Assembly: GCF_000967245.1 (NCBI RefSeq)
Contig: NZ_KQ033878.1
Coordinates: 729,282-793,281, forward strand
Reading direction: 5' to 3'
Length of the DNA stretch: 64,000 bases
DNA from: Bombilactobacillus mellis
Lineage (GTDB): Bacteria > Bacillota > Bacilli > Lactobacillales > Lactobacillaceae
Shown here: positions 59,949 to 64,000 of the stretch, one piece after another
How the letters are laid out: the number at the start of each line of letters is the position of its first letter
How positions within the stretch are numbered: position 1 is the first letter of the stretch
Position numbers and translations under genes: made by a program
Notes under the pieces: generated by a model
The model's input: the letters and a program-made list of their open reading frames with translations, nothing else
Databases searched by the model: none
Told to the model about the DNA's origin: nothing

Positions 59949-61295
59949 CTAGGCTTGTGCTTCTTGCCCACGTAAATTCCAAGTTAAAGCAAAAATAGCT
60001 GCCGCTAATAAAGCGGCTATAAAAATAGTTATAAAGCCTACCGACCAACCGAAATGATCCACAATCATTCCCATAAGTGCATTGGCGGCTACAGAGCCGA
60101 AAAGATAACCAAATAAACCTGTCAAACCCGCAGCAGTACCGGCAGCTTTTTTCGGAACAGAATCTAAAGCTTGTAAACCAATTAACATAACAGGACCATA
60201 GATTAAAAAGCCAATCATAATTAAGGCAATATTTATCATGAGCTGATTTTGAGCTTGCCAATAAAAAATAACAAAGAGACTCACCAAAATCATAAAGGTG
60301 AAGCCTGCAGGGCCTCGCCGACCATGAAAAATCTTATCCGAAACCCAGCCCGCAAAGATGGTTCCGGGAATACCAGCGATTTCGTATAAAAAATAAGAAC
60401 TGCTGGAATTTGTTAAAGTTAGATGTTTGACTTCCGTCAGATACGTCGGCGCCCAATTTTCTACGCCATAACGGACAAAATACACAAAAATATTAGCAAA
60501 AGCAATCAGCCAGACCCATTTATTATTTAATACATATTGAAACAAAATCTCTTTGGTTGTCATTTCTTTTTCGTACAGCTTATGCTCCTGGTTCGGAAAA
60601 TCATTATGGTAAACCTCAATGGGCGGCAAGCCCATAGCTTCAGGAGTATCACGAATTAATAAATAAGCCAACAGAGCGATTACTATGCCTATTATTGCCG
60701 GCAGCACAAAGGCTCCGGTAAAAGCCTGTAAATGTGGAAAACAAGCACTCATCCAAATGATGCCGCCAGTAGCTAATGGTGCCATCAAGGCTCCACCGAC
60801 ATTATGCGCAACATTCCAAACTGAGGTCCAACCTCCACGTTCACTAATGGAAAACCAGTGCGTTAAAATACGCCCGGAAGGCGGCCAGCCCATACCTTCA
60901 AACCAACCAATCAAAAACAGTAAAACCGCCATTATATTTAAAGATTGTGTCAAAACTGGAATCAAACCCAAACAAAGATTAACCAGCGCTGTTAAGATCA
61001 ACCCTAATGGTAAAAAGATCCGCGCATTGCTGCGATCTGAGACAGTCCCCATGATAAACTTGCTAAAACCATACGCAATAGACACCGCTGAAAAAGCCCA
61101 TCCTAATTGGGATTTAGTAAATCCTGCCTGAACCAACTGCGGCAGCGCAATAGTAAAATTATTTCGCAATAAATAATAGCCGGCATATCCAATAAAAATT
61201 CCTAGAAATACTTGCCAACGTAGCCGTTGATAAGTACTTTTAATTTGTGCTTGATGAACTTGACTCTGTGATTGTGGTGGTTTAAGAAAATTCAT
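59949..61295 (-). CDS. glpT: Glycerol-3-phosphate:phosphate antiporter (OPA family)
   Basis: GlpT imports sn-glycerol-3-phosphate in exchange for phosphate. The 448-aa protein has 12 helices and follows E. coli GlpT closely: GYAGYYLLRNNF (with the phosphate-binding Arg, about 35-46), DTPEAMGLPPIE (about 219-230), YFVRYGVENWAPTYLTEVKH (second substrate Arg) and KAAGTAAGLTGLFGYLFGS. Uptake of other organophosphates is possible. No glpK, glpD or glpQ is adjacent. Its promoter overlaps a near-perfect cre, implying catabolite repression. It interrupts the usual jag-mnmE neighbourhood. Confidence 0.92.
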   Translation of the reverse strand: MNFLKPPQSQSQVHQAQIKSTYQRLRWQVFLGIFIGYAGYYLLRNNFTIALPQLVQAGFTKSQLGWAFSAVSIAYGFSKFIMGTVSDRSNARIFLPLGLILTALVNLCLGLIPVLTQSLNIMAVLLFLIGWFEGMGWPPSGRILTHWFSISERGGWTSVWNVAHNVGGALMAPLATGGIIWMSACFPHLQAFTGAFVLPAIIGIVIALLAYLLIRDTPEAMGLPPIEVYHNDFPNQEHKLYEKEMTTKEILFQYVLNNKWVWLIAFANIFVYFVRYGVENWAPTYLTEVKHLTLTNSSSSYFLYEIAGIPGTIFAGWVSDKIFHGRRGPAGFTFMILVSLFVIFYWQAQNQLMINIALIMIGFLIYGPVMLIGLQALDSVPKKAAGTAAGLTGLFGYLFGSVAANALMGMIVDHFGWSVGFITIFIAALLAAAIFALTWNLRGQEAQA

Positions 61296-61314
61296 AAAAA
61301 ACCCTCTTTTTTAT

Positions 61315-61356
61315 GGTCAACGTTTTCATTATCAACTTTCCCCGCTCAGGTGTCAA
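61315..61356 (-). promoter_or_regulatory. glpT promoter and cre site
   Basis: On the minus strand TTGACA (61356-61351), 17 bases and GATAAT (61333-61328) form a near-consensus promoter. TGAAAACGTTGACC (61328-61315) matches 13 of 14 positions of the cre consensus and overlaps the end of the -10 box and the start of transcription, a typical repressing position for CcpA. Confidence 0.75.
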
Positions 61357-61397
61357 TTAATTACCGCTGCTGCAGTCAATAACGTATTTTAGAACAG

Positions 61398-61427
61398 AAA
61401 AAGTATGCTGCAAAAAGCATACTTTTT
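61398..61427. terminator. Terminator after jag
   Basis: AAAAAGTATGC (61398-61408) pairs with GCATACTTTTT (61417-61427) around eight bases. It has T-runs on both strands, ends the rpmH-rnpA-yidC-jag transcript and lies 42 bases upstream of the glpT -35 box. Confidence 0.8.
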
Positions 61428-61433
61428 TAATTA

Positions 61434-62093
61434 TTATTGCTGGACGGGACGAATAACTACATATCTAGCAGTACCTTTGCCTTGCGTGCGGACATTAACT
61501 TGCTTATTAGCGGCTAGGTTTTCATAAATAATCTTTCGTTCCAAAGCCGGCATCGGATCTAGATAGGCCGGTTTTTGAGTAGCTGCCACCTGCTCGGCCT
61601 TAAAAGTAGAGAGAGCCAGTAAGGCCTTTTGCCGCCGCTGACGATAGTCGCCGCAATCTAATAAAATCGGCTGTTGGCGAAAATCTAAGTAATAAGCATA
61701 TTCTTGGATAATGGTTTGTAAAGCATTAATATTCTTACCATGTTTGCCAATCGCCTGTGCTTGATTTTCCGGGGCCGTTTGCAACTCAAATTTTAAACTA
61801 TCAGTATTTTTAATGAGGGTTGCCGTTTGCAGATAATCAATAGTTGCGACAATTTGATTGAGATAAGCTTGAATTCGGGCGATTTGTTCACTAGTACTTT
61901 GAGATACATCAACTAAAGTTTTCACATTTTCCAGTGGTTTAATATCAACAAGAGCTGGTCTTTTGCCTATTCCTAAAAAGCCTTTGCGCCCTTCACTAAT
62001 GACATCAACTGAAACTTGCTCACGCTGTAGGTTTAGTTGGCGCATACCACTTTCAATGGCATTTTGAATCGTATTTCCTTGAAATTGTGTCAT
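61434..62093 (-). CDS. jag: RNA-binding protein Jag (KhpB/EloR)
   Basis: The 219-aa protein has three domains: Jag-N (about 1-52, with the hallmark GFLGIG), a KH domain (about 75-150, with the loop GKHGKNINALQTI) and an R3H domain (about 152-217, ERKIIYENLA and RYVVIRP). KhpB binds RNA with KhpA and regulates cell elongation in streptococci. It is downstream of yidC in the standard order, 28 bases apart. Confidence 0.93.
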   Translation of the reverse strand: MTQFQGNTIQNAIESGMRQLNLQREQVSVDVISEGRKGFLGIGKRPALVDIKPLENVKTLVDVSQSTSEQIARIQAYLNQIVATIDYLQTATLIKNTDSLKFELQTAPENQAQAIGKHGKNINALQTIIQEYAYYLDFRQQPILLDCGDYRQRRQKALLALSTFKAEQVAATQKPAYLDPMPALERKIIYENLAANKQVNVRTQGKGTARYVVIRPVQQ

Positions 62094-62121
62094 AAATAAT
62101 CATGACTCCTATAAAGTTAGT

Positions 62122-62961
62122 CTAACGTTTTTTAAAGGCGCGTTTTTTCGCTTTGCGTAAAGCCTTCTGCCGCTGCTTTTCCCGTTGTAATTTTTCCTGC
62201 TGCTGCTTTTTATACTTAAAAGGATTTTGCAAAAGTAAAGTTTGCAAAACTTGAAAAGCGTTAGATACTACCCAATAAACCGAAATTGCCGAAGAAATTG
62301 TAATTGCCGGAATTAAAATCATAATTGGCATTATCCACATCATTACTTTCGTTGCTTGTGGTTGCTCAGGCTGCGACAAATTAGCAATCCAAGTACTCAA
62401 AAAGGTAAAAATGGCCGCTAAAATCGGTAAAATATAAATTGGATCAGGCTTACCTAGCTCCATCCACAGAAAATGACCATTTCTTAATTCGGTTGTGCGG
62501 TAAATAGCCTGATACAAAGCCCACATAACCGGCAACTGAATTAACAAAGGCAGACAACCTGCAATCGGATTAATACCGGCTTCCGCGTATAATTTCTTAG
62601 TTTCAGCCTGCAGCTTTTGCTGAGTTTCCATATCTTTAGCTGAATACTTTTCCTGCAGGGCTTTCATTTGCGGCTGCACCTGCATTTGTTTATTCATACT
62701 GCGAATTTGCCACCAATTTATCGGTAATAAAATAATTCTTACAATGATGGTAAAAAGTACAATGGCCCAACCGTAGCTATTCTTAACTAAGCTGGCCAAC
62801 CATAAAATAAAACGTGAAAATTGGTATAAAACATAATGATTCCAAAATCCCGGACTATTTTTGGTAATAGGCTCATTAATATTGGAACAACCGCTAATAA
62901 CTACAACCACTACCAAAAATAACGCAGCCAATAACAGAAGATGCTTTTTTTTCTTCGACAT
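62122..62961 (-). CDS. yidC: Membrane protein insertase YidC (OxaA-type lipoprotein)
   Basis: YidC inserts and folds inner-membrane proteins with or without SecYEG. The 279-aa precursor has a lipoprotein signal with lipobox VISGC (Cys25) and five helices. The core segment GWAIVLFTIIVRIILLPINWWQ carries the conserved hydrophilic-groove arginine. A cytoplasmic coiled coil (about 90-130) and a strongly basic C-terminal tail (about 255-279), which helps ribosome contact, follow. It is third in rpmH-rnpA-yidC-jag, 13 bases after rnpA. Confidence 0.95.
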   Translation of the reverse strand: MSKKKKHLLLLAALFLVVVVVISGCSNINEPITKNSPGFWNHYVLYQFSRFILWLASLVKNSYGWAIVLFTIIVRIILLPINWWQIRSMNKQMQVQPQMKALQEKYSAKDMETQQKLQAETKKLYAEAGINPIAGCLPLLIQLPVMWALYQAIYRTTELRNGHFLWMELGKPDPIYILPILAAIFTFLSTWIANLSQPEQPQATKVMMWIMPIMILIPAITISSAISVYWVVSNAFQVLQTLLLQNPFKYKKQQQEKLQREKQRQKALRKAKKRAFKKR

Positions 62962-62974
62962 AATTAATTTTCCT

Positions 62975-63325
62975 TTAAGTAGATTCTGATAATATTTTAC
63001 CTAATTTTAGAAGATGTAACAGATTTTTTTTCGTTTCCGCCATATTTAATTGCGTTGCCGGTTTACGAGCAATAATTAAAAAATCAATTTCCGCAGGCAG
63101 CTGTGGTTTTATTTCCAGCAAAGCCTGACGTATATAACGTTTCATTTGATTACGTTGCACGGCCGTGTGGGCTATTTTTTTACCCACAGAAATGCCTACC
63201 CGAAAATGTTTCTGGTGTGATTTAGGCATTTGATATAAGACAAAGGCTTTATTAGCCACGGATTGATGATAATCAAAAACCGCCTGAAATTCGGCCTCTT
63301 TTTTGATACGATAACTTTTTCTCAT
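62975..63325 (-). CDS. rnpA: Ribonuclease P protein component
   Basis: RnpA is the protein subunit of RNase P, which trims the 5' ends of tRNA precursors. The 116-aa basic protein has [13 protein letters not shown] at the N-terminus, [23 protein letters not shown] with the RNR-type motif at 58-63 (shown in two overlapping parts), and [10 protein letters not shown]. It lies directly after rpmH. A hairpin with a T-run between the two may lower its transcription relative to L34. Confidence 0.95.
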   Translation of the reverse strand: MRKSYRIKKEAEFQAVFDYHQSVANKAFVLYQMPKSHQKHFRVGISVGKKIAHTAVQRNQMKRYIRQALLEIKPQLPAEIDFLIIARKPATQLNMAETKKNLLHLLKLGKILSEST

Positions 63326-63354
63326 AACTAATCCTTTAATTTTGGTTCTGCCAA

Positions 63355-63384
63355 TAAAAAAACCACTGAATAATTTTTCAGTGG
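63355..63384 (-). terminator. Intrinsic terminator/attenuator between rpmH and rnpA
   Basis: On the minus strand CCACTGAA (63384-63377) pairs with TTCAGTGG (63370-63363), followed by a T-rich run to 63355. It lies just after the rpmH stop, so much transcription may end here before rnpA. Confidence 0.75.
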
Positions 63385-63385
63385 C

Positions 63386-63526
63386 TTAAGCAGATAAAAC
63401 CTTGCGACCCTTTTTACGACGTCGTGCTAAAACTTTACGACCATTACTGGTACTCATGCGCTTCATAAAGCCATGTACTCGCTCACGATGACGTTTCTTA
63501 GGTTGGTAAGTTCTCTTGGTAGTCAT
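63386..63526 (-). CDS. rpmH: 50S ribosomal protein L34
   Basis: The 46-aa protein reads [20 protein letters not shown] then [20 protein letters not shown] and RKVLSA, the standard L34 sequence of Firmicutes. It is extremely basic and is part of the large ribosomal subunit. GGAGGTGTG lies before the ATG. It is the first gene of rpmH-rnpA-yidC-jag and diverges from dnaA across the origin. Confidence 0.97.
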   Translation of the reverse strand: MTTKRTYQPKKRHRERVHGFMKRMSTSNGRKVLARRRKKGRKVLSA

Positions 63527-63577
63527 GTTTTTCACACCTCCATAACTTCTTCAAGCGTATTGTCACTGTACTAGTCT

Positions 63578-63606
63578 AAGATAATCACCATGATAGTTTA
63601 TCACAA
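63578..63606 (-). promoter_or_regulatory. Promoter of rpmH
   Basis: On the minus strand TTGTGA (63606-63601), 17 bases and TATCTT (63583-63578) precede the rpmH ATG by 51 bases. It reads away from the DnaA-box region. Confidence 0.4.
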
Positions 63607-63653
63607 ATATTGATTAAAGCAAAGATAATTTGTTAATCTTTCTATAGCCTCAG

Positions 63654-63935
63654 TTATCCACCTGTTGAAAAAGCGGTGAATAACTTTTTTATTAGGTTTA
63701 ATCAAAAAATTTTGCACAAAGATAAAAACTCTTTCTCCACAAATCTACAAGTTGTTAACAGCTTTTCCACAATTGTCGAAAACCCATTTATTTTGTTATC
63801 ACAGAACAGTTTAGAGCGTATAATCAGTTGTGGAAAGCTTGTAAAATCAGATCTTTTCCACAGGAAATTTAAACAATATTTATTATCCAAGTGGATAACG
63901 GGAAAAGTTATTAAAAATAATCCAACTGTGGAAAA
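63654..63935. other. Replication origin region upstream of dnaA (DnaA-box cluster)
   Basis: Nine-base sequences close to TTATCCACA occur at 63654-63662 (TTATCCACC), 63733-63741 (TTCTCCACA), 63763-63771 (TTTTCCACA), 63829-63837 (minus, CTTTCCACA), 63854-63862 (TTTTCCACA), 63883-63891 (TTATCCAAG), 63890-63898 (minus, TTATCCACT) and 63927-63935 (minus, TTTTCCACA). The boxes at 63883-63898 overlap head to head. This density, between rpmH and dnaA, is the standard position of the upstream part of bipartite oriC. The open frames through it are incidental. Confidence 0.9.
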
Positions 63936-63957
63936 CTTTTTTAAATCATGCTAGAAT
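63929..63957 (+). promoter_or_regulatory. dnaA promoter, with Shine-Dalgarno at window end
   Basis: TGGAAA (63929-63934), 17 bases and TAGAAT (63952-63957) with an extended TGC form a promoter. Its -35 lies inside the last DnaA box (63927-63935), which fits autorepression by DnaA. GGGGGAGG at 63985-63992 is a strong ribosome site, so the dnaA start should fall just past base 64000. Confidence 0.65.
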
Positions 63958-64000
63958 ATCACAGTTAATCAGTTTATATTTCTCGGGGGAGGAAAAGATC

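Noticed and set aside
63676..63954. 92-codon open frame across the DnaA boxes
   Set aside because: No ribosome site, and its sequence is dictated by repeated DnaA boxes; the region is the origin, not a gene.
1..64000. Prophage, insertion sequence, integrase or tRNA genes
   Set aside because: No transposase or integrase motif, long terminal inverted repeats or cloverleaf-like sequence was recognised on either strand by eye; a tRNA scan would be decisive.

Overview
The window is AT-rich, chromosomal, origin-proximal DNA from a low-GC Gram-positive. It most likely comes from the Lactobacillaceae. The evidence is the order dnaA side-rpmH-rnpA-yidC-jag-mnmE-mnmG, a separate rsmG-noc-parA-parB-DUF951-ychF-DUF1129 operon, asnA behind a T-box, no sporulation genes, TTG starts and strong Shine-Dalgarno sites. 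The species cannot be fixed from sequence alone. The right end (about 63.65-63.94 kb) carries eight DnaA-box-like 9-mers, then a promoter and a Shine-Dalgarno sequence at the very edge, so dnaA almost certainly starts just beyond base 64000. Replication would run right to left through the window, and the housekeeping genes on the minus strand point away from the origin.

Layout. 0-6.4 kb: a partial MFS exporter, coaBC, a GalT-like DUF4931 protein, a TPP riboswitch with thiM-thiD-thiE, and a small alarmone synthetase. 6.5-12.4 kb: a YhgE/Pip protein with its TetR partner, then a domain-swapped GH3 glycosidase. 12.4-17.8 kb: the rsmG-noc-parA-parB-DUF951-ychF-DUF1129 operon. 18-25.7 kb: a SpoIIM-like/CPA1 antiporter pair, T-box-controlled asnA, gatD without murT, and a GH31 glucosidase. 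25.9-32.7 kb: galKT, a DHA2 exporter, an ECF S component, and a lysine riboswitch with lysP. 32.8-38.3 kb: treR-treA, a Bax-inhibitor-like protein, and an MFS/3-hydroxyacid dehydrogenase pair. 38.5-42.8 kb: a MacB-like ABC transporter, proC, and an Asn/Pro/Gln-rich membrane protein. 43.1-55.6 kb: an aerobic respiration block (cydABDC, menG, polyprenyl synthase, menA, ndh) interrupted by a LacI regulator and ackA. 55.7-63.5 kb: nagB, mnmG, mnmE, glpT, jag, yidC, rnpA, rpmH.

How the genes fit together. Thiamine salvage (hydroxyethylthiazole and HMP kinases plus TPS), lysine uptake, CoA synthesis and an ECF vitamin transporter suggest an auxotroph living on rich nutrients. The GH3, GH31, GalKT and trehalose-6-phosphate genes feed hexoses into glycolysis, and AckA makes ATP. 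NDH-2, a quinone and cytochrome bd can form a short NADH-to-oxygen chain. The quinone would probably be built from an imported naphthoate precursor, because only the last menaquinone steps are seen here.

I found no CRISPR array, prophage, insertion sequence, tRNA or rRNA, and no clearly new multi-gene system. The signals most worth checking are DNA sites. One is a near-perfect Noc-binding-like palindrome between nagB and mnmG. Another is an inside-out parS-like repeat in the leader of the noc-parAB operon. Operator and promoter overlaps for the TetR, TreR, glpT and ackA genes are also worth testing.
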